Shown: one piece after another, positions 10,536 to 20,937 of the stretch
How positions within the stretch are numbered: the first letter of the stretch is position 1
Layout: each line of letters begins with the position of its first letter
NCBI GenBank assembly: GCA_028583605.1
Contig: CM053333.1
Coordinates: forward strand, 27,321,302-27,385,301
From: Dastarcus helophoroides
Taxonomy: Eukaryota; Arthropoda; Insecta; Coleoptera; Bothrideridae
Direction: 5' to 3'
DNA: 64,000 nucleotides
Made by a program: the position numbers and the translations under genes
Notes under the pieces: generated by a model
The model's database searches: none
What the model saw: the letters and a program-made list of their open reading frames with translations, nothing else
Told to the model about the DNA's origin: nothing

Positions 10536-10703
10536 TTCTTTGTAGATCTGTTTCCTTTAAATATCGCATTACCGTTTTTTTTTTTCATAAGTTACCTAAA
10601 ACAATACGTAAATAACAAACTACAATGTACTAAATAACATTGAACTGTAATAATTTAGGATAAAAATTCTATTATTTGCATTTCGAAGAATACGAGGCTA
10701 ATA

Positions 10704-10872
10704 ACACAGGCCCACAAAAAAAAAGTGGTGTGTGCTGGGTGTCGGACCCACATAGTCCGGCGTATTTTTTTCCGCTGAACACGAATCTGTAGTTTAAATT
10801 GGGGGTCAAACTGCTAAAAGTGGAGAAAAACCAAAAAAACCGATAGAAATCACGATCTCGTATTTTTTCCTG
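10704..10872 (+). repeat. Left terminal inverted repeat of the unclassified transposon
   Basis: About 169 bp, matching the reverse complement of 13141-13311 at roughly 95% or better by eye. It is GC-richer than the surroundings around CTGGGTGTCGGACCCACA. Confidence 0.9.
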
Positions 10873-11294
10873 TATGATATTATCATCTTGCAGTTTCTAC
10901 TTGTTTCTCTCTGTAATATCCAACCGTAATGTGCAAATACGTTAATTCACTACTTATTGTGTCTTATTTAAGTGTCACATAGATGATATTTTGTTTTTGA
11001 CAAAAAATAAGGAAATGGTTAACTAAATCGGTACATTTACCGGCAGAAACCTGCTACTCCGGAATGATTGGACTACGATGACAACTGCCCTTTATCGGGA
11101 TGTGTAGAATGATTCGCTAGTCAACATTTCGGCGTATCGAAGCCAGCGAAGGCGCGCTGTTTTGCAGGGAAGCGCTAGAATATGAGAATGATGCCGTAGT
11201 GTGTCCGACGACGAGTTGACATTGTCCTTGTCAAAGTCGGAAAGCCCTCATACTTAGGCCTAGGTATTCTAGCGTGCGGGGTTTATTTATTTTC
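10873..11294 (+). promoter_or_regulatory. Presumed promoter and 5' leader of the transposase-like gene
   Basis: This is the only non-repeat DNA between the left inverted repeat and the ATG. It becomes GC-richer after about 11040. No clear TATA box is visible near the ATG. Confidence 0.3.
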
Positions 11295-13124
11295 ATGGAT
11301 TCTTCTACTGAAAATTTTGCTGGAACTTCTAGTACTCGTGGCAATCACAAATGTACTGGAAATCCCAATGCTTTTTGCTACGTTTGTGCAAAGTACATAG
11401 GGATAAAAAATACAAAGAAACTAACAGATCGTTTCGTGACTTTGTATGAAAAGTGCTTCAATATGAAAGTTTCCCTCGATCTCAAAAATTGGATACCCAA
11501 TTTTGTTTGTGGCTCATGTTATAATATGATCAATAGATTTGAAAAGCACCAGGTCAAGGCGAATCTTAAATTTAAAACTCCAGAGATATGGAAAAAGCCA
11601 CTTGATGCAAGTAATTGTTACTTTTGCACAACAAATGTCAACACTGTGGGCCGAATGCATAAGGATAAAATTTCTTATCCTTCTGTGTCAAGTGTTCAAC
11701 AACCAGTTGCAAACTTCATAGAAGGTTTAGAAGATGACACGTCACAAGACAGTCTGACTAGTGGATTAGACACAATGGAAGTCGACGTCGATCCTGAAAA
11801 TTCAGCTTTTATTGATAAAGAGTTTGATACTAGTAGTGAAAACATTTCTAGCGAATCTGAGGAAGAAGAGTTTTCGAGCAATGAAGAATACAGACCTATT
11901 GGTGAAGATCGGAAGCCGGAAAAATACGATCAAAAACATCTGAATGATTTATTCAGAGAGGCTAAACTCTCAAAAGAAGCGGCTGAAATATTGGCTTCGA
12001 ATATGAAAAAGAGAAATCTATTGACAAAAGGTACTAAAGTTTCGTTTTATCGGAATCGAGAAGAAGCCTTCCGTAAATATTTTGAAAAAAATGAAGATTT
12101 ACTCTATTGCACTGATGTAAAAGGACTTATCGATGAATTTAAGCCAAATTTATATGAGCCAGAAAATTGGCGGTTATTCATTGATTCGTCTCAACAGAGT
12201 CTTAAGGCAGTCCTTCTCCACAACATCAACAAATTCGCTCCTCTACCTTTAGCCCACTCCACTGTACTTAAAGAAGAGTATTCAAACCTCGAAGTTGTCC
12301 TAAAGAAAATAAAGTACGAAGAACATAAGTGGCAAGTATGTGGTGATTTAAAAATTTTGTCCATGATCCTTGGACAGCAATCTGGATTCACAAAATATCC
12401 ATGCTATTTGTGTATGTTTGACAGTAGGGATCGAAAAAATCACTACGTAAAAAAAGAATGGCCTTTACGATCTTCATTTAAGGTTGGATCACATAATATA
12501 ATAAAGAAACCGCTTGTTGATCCAGCCAAAATTCTCATTCCTCCTCTTCATATAAAACTTGGCTTAATTAAACAGTATGTCAAAGCTCTTGATAAAGATG
12601 GTGAATGTTTTACGTACCTGCGTACTGTGTTTAAAAAAAAATCTGATGCTAAACTAAGGGAAGGCATCTTCGATGGACCGGAAATCCGAAAGTTATTCAA
12701 AGATGAAGGGTTTGTTGCAGTCATGGATGACCAAGAAAAGGCATCGTGGTTAAGTTTCAAGGAAGTGTGTACCAAATTTTTAGGCAATACCAAGGATGCT
12801 GATTACAAAAGCATTGTGGCAAATATGATAAGAAATTTTCAGCATTCAGGTTGCCTAATGAATTTGAAAATGCACTTCCTTGATTCGCATCTTGACCAAT
12901 TCCCGGAGAATAACGGAGACTTCAGTGAAGAGCAAGGAGAAAGATTTCACCAAGATCTCAAAGAGTTTGAACGGCGGTTTCAGGGACAGTGGGGAATAAA
13001 TATGTTTGCAGATTACTGTTGGATGCTACACAGAGAAACTCAAGAAAAAGGAACAAAACGTAGCAGAAATCCACTTCACAGGTCATTTGAAGAAAAAAGG
13101 GCCAGGAAAAGACGAAAATTATAA
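11295..13124 (+). CDS. Transposase-like protein with N-terminal cysteine-pair finger, 609 codons
   Basis: The frame is open from a GTG at 11274, but the first ATG is at 11295, eight codons in, and I take that as the start. Residues about 20-90 hold paired cysteines, FCYVCAKY and FVCGSCYNMI, about 50 residues apart with a further CYFC. This resembles a treble-clef or ZAD-like zinc finger, as expected for DNA binding. Residues about 130-210 are acidic (SSESEEEEFSSNEE). The C-terminal half has blocks I recognise from a multicopy arthropod and cnidarian protein family: CGDLKI, TKYPCYLCMFDSRDRKNHY, ILIPPLHIKLGL, LDSHLDQFPEN and SEEQGERFHQD. The protein ends in a basic tail (EEKRARKRRKL). The D of CGDLK, a D of DSHLD and the E of EQGERFHQD are candidate catalytic acids, but that is inference. 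Its place as the sole gene between intact inverted repeats supports a transposase role. Confidence 0.75.
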   Translation: MDSSTENFAGTSSTRGNHKCTGNPNAFCYVCAKYIGIKNTKKLTDRFVTLYEKCFNMKVSLDLKNWIPNFVCGSCYNMINRFEKHQVKANLKFKTPEIWKKPLDASNCYFCTTNVNTVGRMHKDKISYPSVSSVQQPVANFIEGLEDDTSQDSLTSGLDTMEVDVDPENSAFIDKEFDTSSENISSESEEEEFSSNEEYRPIGEDRKPEKYDQKHLNDLFREAKLSKEAAEILASNMKKRNLLTKGTKVSFYRNREEAFRKYFEKNEDLLYCTDVKGLIDEFKPNLYEPENWRLFIDSSQQSLKAVLLHNINKFAPLPLAHSTVLKEEYSNLEVVLKKIKYEEHKWQVCGDLKILSMILGQQSGFTKYPCYLCMFDSRDRKNHYVKKEWPLRSSFKVGSHNIIKKPLVDPAKILIPPLHIKLGLIKQYVKALDKDGECFTYLRTVFKKKSDAKLREGIFDGPEIRKLFKDEGFVAVMDDQEKASWLSFKEVCTKFLGNTKDADYKSIVANMIRNFQHSGCLMNLKMHFLDSHLDQFPENNGDFSEEQGERFHQDLKEFERRFQGQWGINMFADYCWMLHRETQEKGTKRSRNPLHRSFEEKRARKRRKL

Positions 13125-13140
13125 GAATAATAATATCAAA

Positions 13141-13311
13141 CAGAAAAAAATACGAGATCGTGATTTTTATCGGTTTTTTTGGTTTTTCTCTACTTTTAGC
13201 AGTTTGACCCCCAATTTAGACTACAGATTCGTGTTCAGCGGGAAAAAATACGCCGGACTATGTGGGTCCGACACCCAGCACACACCACTTTTTTTTTTTG
13301 TGGGCCTGTGT
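13141..13311 (-). repeat. Right terminal inverted repeat of the unclassified transposon
   Basis: About 171 bp, the partner of the left repeat. It starts 16 bp after the stop codon of the gene, so the transcript 3' end must lie in or beyond this repeat. Confidence 0.9.
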
Positions 13312-15210
13312 AATTATTGCTTTCACTGTAGACTTGATTATCTCAAAATATATCCATGTTAATGTTATAAAGTGAAATATTATCATAATCCTGATTTCAG
13401 CCGTTTTCTAATCTCAATGGAAATAATGCAAGGTTTAGAAAAATTGAGGATGATATAATTTTAAAATAAAAAAACAATTCAATAATGACAATTATCAAGA
13501 AAGATGCGTTTTTAAAAATCAAAATGGAAAGATTTTATTTGAATTCAGCGATTTTAATTTAATCTGTATAGTTCCATACTATTTACTTACAGGGTACAAC
13601 GTCTTTATTAAAAAAAGTAACAATATTAAAAATAATATAATGTGAACAAATTCTTAGCAATAAGTTCTAATTTAAGAGAGATTATTTGCGACATAAGAAA
13701 CCGAAACTAACAATCCACTTCATTGCATTTTAACTTTGTTATAGACAGAATTTGTAATGCAGGGCAACAGATGTCCGCCCAAAGATGATTTCTTTCTACA
13801 CGGTTGATAGACCTCAGTCAAGGGACTTTAAAGCAAAGGGAAATCGAAACTCGCCTTTTAAATTGCCTTTTCGTTCAACATAAGGTGTTACTATTCCTAT
13901 CAACCTCTTACTGTTTACCTTGATGTGTCCTATAGGACTTCCTATGTTCTTACTGTTTTTTCTTTGAATTGGCGAAACATTCTATTGATTTTCAATTCTT
14001 TTAGATGTTTTATTAAAATAGCTTATCGCCTGTACCTTGTATACATATTTGTTAGGACTATCAAAGGCATGTTCGGATCATAAAAAAATATTCTTATAGC
14101 TCGCATGAGTGTATTTGTGGGAAAATATAAGATATTACAAAGAAATGGATTGTGTGGTATTTCATCTATTTTCCAGTCGATCTCTAACGGCAGTCTTTCA
14201 TTTTCTTCAATTATTGTATGTTATTTTCAGCTTGCGAGAGGTTTTTACAATTGTTCTCGTAAAATTAATAGTTCTGCCCATATTTATCTATTTCATGTTA
14301 TTAGCTCTCTATTGTTGAAAGGCGCAAAATATATAAATACTGATAAATGATCTTTTCGCAGTATTTGCTATTTCGTTTATAAACTAAATTTGAAAAATCT
14401 CTTTCTCTAAGATTCTTTTATTGAAGATTGACTTCAAACAATTTTTCATGGTAAACTTTTTTGTCATTTAGTTCGACTTCTCGATTGAAAAATGACGTAT
14501 AGTTTTTTCTTTAACTGATAATTTGTCATATTATTTCCTTCATACCACTTACAAGAGACAAAATATGTCATCGCGGCCGAAATGTTACTAGGATATTCAG
14601 TTGTCACATGGTGGTTGTGGCAGAATTTTAATAATTTATGTGCTTTTATGGTGCTGAAAGATTAAATGGTGATAACTTTAACTGGAATAAATTCATCAAA
14701 ACTGAACTAAATTTTTTTCAATAAAATTCCTAAAATAGATCGATTTTTGTTTAGGGTCTTACACAGATTAAAATGTTTTTTGTATTTTACCCCTACAGAA
14801 GGAGGTGTGTGTGAAGCGAGGACTAACCCAACCCAACCTAACTTAACCCAATAAATTAAATGTTATGCCTTGTGACACTTGTTGAAAATTATTTTTTAAT
14901 AAGATAATTGCACTATTATGGTTTTACGATTATTATTCTAAAATCAATAGGAGGAAAAAAATTAAAAATATGCAATTTTTAAAAGTTAGCTCTTACCCAA
15001 ACAATGCTCCAAATATGCACTACTGGCTCTCAAGCGCTTAGCATATACATCATATTAGTTAGATTTTCCCAACGCATCAAAAACATAATTTCATAATTAT
15101 AATAAGAATTTCGTAAGGCCAGTTAAAGGTGGTTATAATGGATATTGTTTCACGATTTCACAGTTCACAGAGACGAATATCACATTTGATCACGGCCACA
15201 CGCAGTGACT
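13312..15210. other. AT-rich non-coding stretch with a short AACCCAACCTAACC run
   Basis: No gene recognised. The run AACCCAACCCAACCTAAC at about 14826-14843 is a degenerate simple repeat of the AACC(T/C) type often seen in insect genomes. Open frames near 14.1 kb overlap in two frames and are hydrophobic, AT-driven chance. Confidence 0.4.
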
Positions 15211-15245
15211 GGCCCGGCGGACTTGCGGGCGAAACCCGCCGGGCC
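15211..15245. repeat. GC-rich perfect 10-bp hairpin
   Basis: GGCCCGGCGG (15211-15220) is followed 15 bp later by its exact reverse complement CCGCCGGGCC (15236-15245). Such GC content is out of place in this AT-rich tract and suggests the stub of a GC-ended transposon. Confidence 0.6.
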
Positions 15246-16993
15246 GTTGTATCAAGAAAGTTTGCGGGCCGTGCCCTTCACTCAAATTGTTAAAGAGTAT
15301 TAACTATGAGAGATGGATTTTTCAAATTATACATTTGTTTATTTTATTTTAATTTCCCAAACATTTAGTAATAAACTCAAAATTTGGACTCTTTCAAAAT
15401 ATGTGGAATTTTTCCAAATTTCAACTTTTATATTGAAATTATTTGCTTAAAATTAGAAGTGTAATCTAAGCACTCAAGATTTCTAAAAATTTAAATTCTT
15501 CCTTTGATTTAATTTTTTTGCAAAATTGCGACCTTTTCAAATTTTGATAATAAAATTGCAGTTTCTGTTTTTTTTTAAAGTTTAATCTACTCGCAAAGGG
15601 TAACCCCATTATGCTTTCAAAGCATTGCGAGCAGGATGCGGAAACAAGGATAGATGGCGATGAACCTCCTTCTTAAACAAGGATAGGTTGTAATTTTTTG
15701 GAAAAATTCCGTTCGGTAACAAGTTCCATAAGTTGGAAGTTCTATAAAAAAAGAGTCTCCGTAGACAGAAGTCCTCACTGTGTCAAGCTGGACCGAACAG
15801 GAATTTGGTGTCTCCGACTGTCTAGTATGCCTCAAGAATTTTGCCCTTGGAGGGATCAATCCTATTAGTTCCTGCGAGCATCTTCCATGATAGTACTTGT
15901 AGAAAAGAGACAAGTCACCAACCATACGCCTGTGCTCTAGTGTTTTGAGAGAATCGGTCAGACTCTCGTCATCAATTAGGCGAATCCGCTCTTCTTTGAA
16001 TTGAATTCAAGAGAGCTAAAGTGTGTTTTGGGGCTGAATTGCAACATGAGAACAGTATTCTAGTGTTGGCCTAACTTAAACTTTGTATAGTGTTAATAGC
16101 TAATGAGATGTGAAATGCTTTTTAGCTCTAAAAAGAAAGCCTAGCTTCTGAGAGGCGAATTTAGCAATGGCGCCCACATGATCCTCCCAAGATAAGTTAG
16201 TGCTCGCATTCACTCTAAGGATAGATCGATTAGATCCCATCGAAAGGATTTTACCGTACATTAGTATGTTTGTTGCATTATCCCTTAATGTTTTCTTAGA
16301 GAAAACCGCGGCCTGAATTTCTGAAGCATTGAAGTCGACCAAATTGTTTTTATCTCATTTCAGAATAATCTCGAGATCTCGATTAATCATCTATATCTGC
16401 TGTTTCCTTAGTCGATCTGAAGCAGTAATAGATAATGGTTTGTCGGAGAAAAAAGATGACACAAGGTTACTTCATCTGCGTAGCTGTATATAGGATTGGA
16501 AGTTGAAGCTAAGAGATCGTGTATGTGTAACAGAAATAGAGTAGGAGACAGAACAGACATCTGAGGCACCCCTGCGCTAATCGCAAATGTCTCGGATGAA
16601 ATGCCATCGACGACGACCTCAAGAGATCTGTCAGCGAGAAAATTGGAGTCCAGGAGGAAGACCATAAGATGTTAATTTGGCGAGAAGAGATCGGTGCCAG
16701 ACTCTGTCAAAAGCCTTTGAGATATCCAATGCCACAATTCTAGTCTCACCATGTTTTTCCATAGCTGAGTTGCAGATATGAGTAACATATGCCAGTAGAT
16801 CGCCAGTGGAACGTTGTTGTGTAAAACCGTATTACCTGTCGGAGACGGTTCTATTTTCCTTCAGATATTTGAGAATCTCGATGTTCATAACCTTTTCCAT
16901 CACTTTAGATATAACGGGTAACAAATATATAGGGCGATAATTGTTAGCCAGATTCCTTTTTCCCTTTTTAGGGACAGGCTGCACTCTAGCAGA

Positions 16994-17515
16994 TTTCCAG
17001 ATGTTAGGGAGTACACCTTTGTTGTAAGAGAGTGCGAACAATTTACTCAGGACAGGAGTCAACTCTGGAGCGCACTTCTTGAGAACAATAGCGGGGATAC
17101 CATCCAGATGTATCGAGCTCGAATAGGATCTTCCTGACTGTGCGTTGTCTGAAAACAACTTCAGGCGTTGAAGTGCCAACCTTAGCAAGAATAGGAGGTT
17201 AGGTTTTGCGTTTCGAGAATCAAGGTTGGAATTTTCAGAAACATTTCCAGATGTTAGGGAATACAACTTTGTTGTAAGAGAAGGTGAACAATTTGCTTAG
17301 GACAGGTGTTAACTCTGGGGCGCACTTCTTAAAAAAATAGCGGGAATACTATCAAGACCAGAAGCTTTTGAGATGTCGAGCTCAAGGAGAATCTTCCTGA
17401 TTGTGCGTTGTCTGAAAACAACTTCAGGTATCGAAGTGCCAACCTTAGGAAGAATAGGAGGTTCAGCGTTTCGAGAATCAAGATTGGAATTTTCAGCAAA
17501 CATTAAGGCTAACAT
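16994..17515 (-). repeat. 250-bp tandem duplication inside LINE copy A
   Basis: TTTCCAGATGTTAGGGA starts at 16994 and again at 17244. Both units continue through GACAGG, the GCGCACTTCTT phrase and CAACTTCAGG. On the minus strand both encode the NSNLDSRNA to SAPE(L) segment just before the reverse transcriptase core. Confidence 0.85.
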
Positions 17516-17596
17516 GTCAGCCTTTTCCTTGCAGGTAGTAGCAACATTGCTATTTTCATCGAGTAAAGGTGGACAATTTGAAGATGTAAAATTCTT

Positions 17597-18844
17597 TCAA
17601 ATCGACTTTGAAAATCCCCAAAAGGGCTTGGAACCGTTCGGACAGTTGATAAGCCTCTGGCGCATTTTACGATCGAAATCACCTTTTGCCTCGTCACAAC
17701 AATTTCGTGCATCTACAAATATAGTCCGAGTCTCGACTGAGAGATTATTTCGCCAACGACGATATGCGCGATTTTTGCAGGAGACAGTCCGAGCACATTT
17801 TTTACTGAACCAAGATTTACTGGAGGCAGACTTTTTTTGGGAGTGGGGAATTGAGCATTCCATACCAATCAGGATAGTTTCCGTGATAGATTCGGCGATC
17901 AAGGAAGGGTTGTGTGAGTTAAAGCCGACTTCCTTCCATGGGAAAGATGCACAGAAGTCTCTTAATTCTTCCCAGTTTGCAGAGTTAAAGTTCCAAACCC
18001 TACGGGACTGTGTCTGGGAAGGAGGTGGTATATAAAGCGAGCGAGAGGCTGCTACAAGCTTGTGATCCGAATTTCCAAGCGATGATGTCACAGAGATTTT
18101 ATACGAATTTGGTGAATTTGTAAGGAAAAGATCGAGTAAATTAGGTTGATGGATATCTACATCAGCAATTCTTGTGGGTTCCTCAACTACTTGCGATAGT
18201 CCACAAGTGATGGCGAAAGCCTCTGTCACCCTTCCCGCATCGTCAGTTTGGGAAGAAAACCTTAACCAGGGGTGTAAGTTGAAGTCGCCGAGAAAGACAA
18301 CCTCAACTTTTGAATAATTTGTCTGTAGGCGATCAAAGGTTCCGGAGAGATAAGAGAAGAGTTGTCTGTATGAGGGATGGTTTGGAGACACATAAAGTAA
18401 ACAAATGAATATTACTTCGTTTTTGGAGCAGATTTTCAGCCAAATCACATCATGATCAGTAGATTCCAGTGCTCCTTCTCGTTGACAGGACAGGTCGCTT
18501 GGCGTAAAAGCACAAATTCCCCTTTTGTGTCTGAATTTTATGTGCAAGTCGTAGTTAGGGCAAAGCAAATGAACTGTATTAATGGATGGAGAGACTTGGG
18601 TTTCTGTCAGAGCCAGCACATGTGGTCTTTCATTTTGAAGGTGTTGATGAACCGAGTTTAGATTTGAGCCTAGACCCCAAATGTTACAGAATGGAATTTT
18701 GAATGCATTGTTTGAAAGAAACTTGGCCCGTGGTACAATAAAATTTTCTGTCGATTTTGGATTCCATCGTACACCCTCCACCCGGACATCCGAACGGGAG
18801 GGTAGTTTAAGTCCGGAATTTTTTGCACGAAGAGAATCCATCAT
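17597..18844 (-). pseudogene. LINE ORF2 N-terminus: apurinic-type (EEP) endonuclease
   Basis: This 415-codon frame begins MMDSLRAKNSG and carries the whole endonuclease of the non-LTR element. Catalytic-type motifs are in the right order: CNIWGLGSN (Asn 54), ALTETQ (Glu 81), a GDFN block (Asp 187, Asn 189) and GNSDHKL (Asp 260, His 261). This domain nicks the target DNA for target-primed reverse transcription. The frame continues into the linker before the reverse transcriptase (SKSWFSKKCARTV region) and then stops by frameshift, so the element cannot move on its own. The endonuclease part itself shows no stop or obvious missing residue, which suggests modest age. Confidence 0.75.
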
Positions 18845-19047
18845 CTTTGTTTTTAATATTTTGAAGAAAAAATCAGAGAAGACGAAAAAGGGAAATAAGG
18901 AAAAGTACAGGATGAGGAAAGAAGAATAGCAGAAACCGACTCCCGTGTCAGAGATGGAAACATGATGTAAGGCATCATTTCACCGCCTCCTAGTAATACG
19001 TGGGGTGGTACTACCTCGGACGACCGAAAGCTCCAGTCTACCACCTA

Positions 19048-20588
19048 TTAAGCGTGTGTTTTCCATAAAACTTCGATTTCAACGAGTTTATGCGCAGAAA
19101 TCGCAAAATTGGAGCATTTTTTTACAAAATTAACGCCTAACCTTTTAATTTTTGGTTATTTTTCTCAAAATGTTAATAAACGCAAGACGTAAACTATTAG
19201 TTTTTTCATATTTGTCCAAAATGTCGGGTTTAAACAATGAATCTTAAATTTGTCTAAAGATTTCAAATTCTTGTCAAAACGATGTCAATCTCCAAAATTG
19301 TATAACTTTCTTTTAACTACGAATATAAACTTAAAAATTCGAGATTTGGTCTCGAAATTTTAATATACATTTCCAAACTTCAACTATTTTATAGAAATTT
19401 TAAAAATATTATTTCTATATCAGGTTTTTTTCGAAAATTCAAGTTCCAAAATTATTTTGAATTTCGAAGGTAATCTTGATCTTTTTTTTCACAAACTTAA
19501 GCTACTTATTTAAAGTCCTAATTATAAATGCACGATTTTAATTTTGGTTTCAAAGATTTTTGACTTTTTTCTGCAAACTTTTGTCTTGAACGTCGAAATG
19601 TCGACTTTTGTTTCGAAATTTTTAGATTACTTTTAATTTTTTGAAAGCCTGAAATATATTCCCAAGTTTTTTTTTCCTAAATTTTTACTGTAAATTCGGA
19701 ATATTGTTATTATTTAGTGACCTGAAGTGAGTTAACAGTTGCAGGAAATGGTCGCTGATTTAAGTAGTCCTTCCTTGGCCACACGACAGAAGAGAAAACT
19801 CAGCATTACTTTTTTAAAGCATATGAGATGACTGAAATAATACGACTATTTTATAAGTTCGTTTTCTTGAATCAGATGGTCTGATGAAAAAAAAAATACA
19901 GAATTATAAAAAACACATCAAACCTAGCTGACAAAGAAGTTATTATTCATAACTATTTAACTTTATTAACGATAAAAACGCAACAAAAGAAATATACTAA
20001 ATATATTTAAATACACCAAAAAGACCCCATTCTTATCAGAGTGAGCAATCACCAAAGGCACATAATTTACTTTTAGCCAGGGGTGGCTTTAAGGATATGC
20101 AACATTTTCGATAGCACAAGGATCCCCAATAGTTTCCTTTTTATTAGTCCAGAAAATGTTTTGGACAGCACGCGGTACAATTCCAAAAAATGATGGGTTT
20201 CGTTTTTTTCGTCGTCAAAATATTTTGGAAACTGCAAGGTTCTGCCACATTTTTATTGTATAAAAATATTTACGGGCTCCCACCCAAGATGTATAGCGCC
20301 CCGAATAACCTTAACGCGCTCTTCCGTTATCCATGAACAACGTCGCGACTGGTAAAATGCTATATGTCTATAAAGTCGCAGATTTTGCCATTATTAGTGC
20401 TAGCAGATCATCCTCTGAACTCTGGACAAAGTTTTAGCACCACTAAGGTGTCAAAAGCTATGCATGATCAAGATCCGAGGAAAATAATGAATCTGATTCT
20501 CTTACAGTTACAACAGTTGCAAAGAGTAAATGCAGTACAATCCAGTTGCTTGTGTCGTCGATATCGTTAGCGTCAATTCACTCTGTGA
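19048..20588. other. AT-rich non-coding stretch
   Basis: About 19.1-19.7 kb repeats words like CGAAATTTTTAGA and TTTTTCTCAAAAT. A 68-codon frame at 20364-20570 is not recognised. The phrase AGCCAGGGGTGGCTTTAAGG near 20077 has a diverged counterpart near 59155, so both may belong to one unidentified repeat. Confidence 0.35.
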
Positions 20589-20937
20589 TAACGGAGGCTT
20601 CCATGACCAGAGTCAGCGCAAGATATGCTTCTTCCGGGATTGGACCATGTCAAAGAGCTACTAAAATGGTTTGACGTTTCACCTACCGCCTTAGGGCCTT
20701 CTTCAATAGCAAAAAGAAAAACAGGGGTATGGTGGACATACTAGTTATCGTGTCTAAGCAATCTTATTCTTTGTACAAATTTTTATTTTAGAAGAGTATC
20801 GCCTCTGATATGGTGATCATTTGAATTTTGTTGATTTTCATTTCTTGTATATTTTCCTTGTATTTTTTTTGAATTTAAATTTATTATTTCTTTTGTTCCT
20901 GAAAAGGCCCCCAATTCTGGAATAAGTATATCTTGTC
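20589..20937 (+). repeat. Family A inverted element, copy 2, decayed
   Basis: It starts with TAACGGAGGCTTCCATGACC, matching the start of copy 1 at 5913, and passes CTTCTTCCGGGATTGGACCA. It contains GGTATGGTGGACATACTA and ends with TTGTTCCTGAAAAGGCCCCC and AGTATATCTTGTC. The hammerhead-like cores are damaged in both arms. No target duplication was found. Confidence 0.6.

Larger units (their letters stand above)
10704..13311 (+). mobile_element. Unclassified DNA transposon with 170-bp terminal inverted repeats and intact gene
   Basis: The left end (10704-10872) and right end (13141-13311) are near-identical inverted repeats starting ACACAGGCCCACAAAAAA and passing through TGGTGTGTGCTGGGTGTC. 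Only a handful of differences separate them, mostly in homopolymer length. The coding frame fills the interior and stops 16 bp before the right repeat. The only candidate target duplication is 3 bp (TAA if the end is taken as CACAGG), which is too weak to assign a superfamily. Intact gene plus intact ends suggests recent activity. Confidence 0.85.
15590..19047 (-). mobile_element. CR1/Jockey-like LINE, copy A, nearly full length but dead
   Basis: Read on the minus strand: a leader (about 19047-18845) containing GGTGGTAGACTGGAGC, an open endonuclease frame (18844-17597), then reverse transcriptase pieces in shifting frames. The latter include the region ending VQPVPKKGKR (17266-16832), a palm with YADE instead of YADD (16665-16408), and the C-terminal FLRHTRQS domain (15925-15617). 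No RNase H is present, in line with CR1, Jockey and related clades. A 250-bp internal tandem duplication (16994-17243 and 17244 to about 17515) breaks the reverse transcriptase. A second copy lies inverted at 22.6-24.9 kb and a third remnant at 53.8-55.0 kb. Confidence 0.8.

Noticed and set aside
11696..11881. Minus-strand and alternate-frame open frames inside the transposase-like gene (also 11539, 12191, 12548, 13006)
   Set aside because: They are shadows of the long plus-strand gene; none has its own motif or start context.
10704..13311. Assigning the unclassified transposon to CACTA or Harbinger on a 3-bp TAA duplication
   Set aside because: Three bases in AT-rich flanks are not evidence, and the protein lacks motifs I know from those superfamilies.
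17373..18035. 220-codon plus-strand frame opposite the LINE
   Set aside because: It is the complement of the minus-strand endonuclease and linker coding region; the minus strand carries all recognisable motifs.
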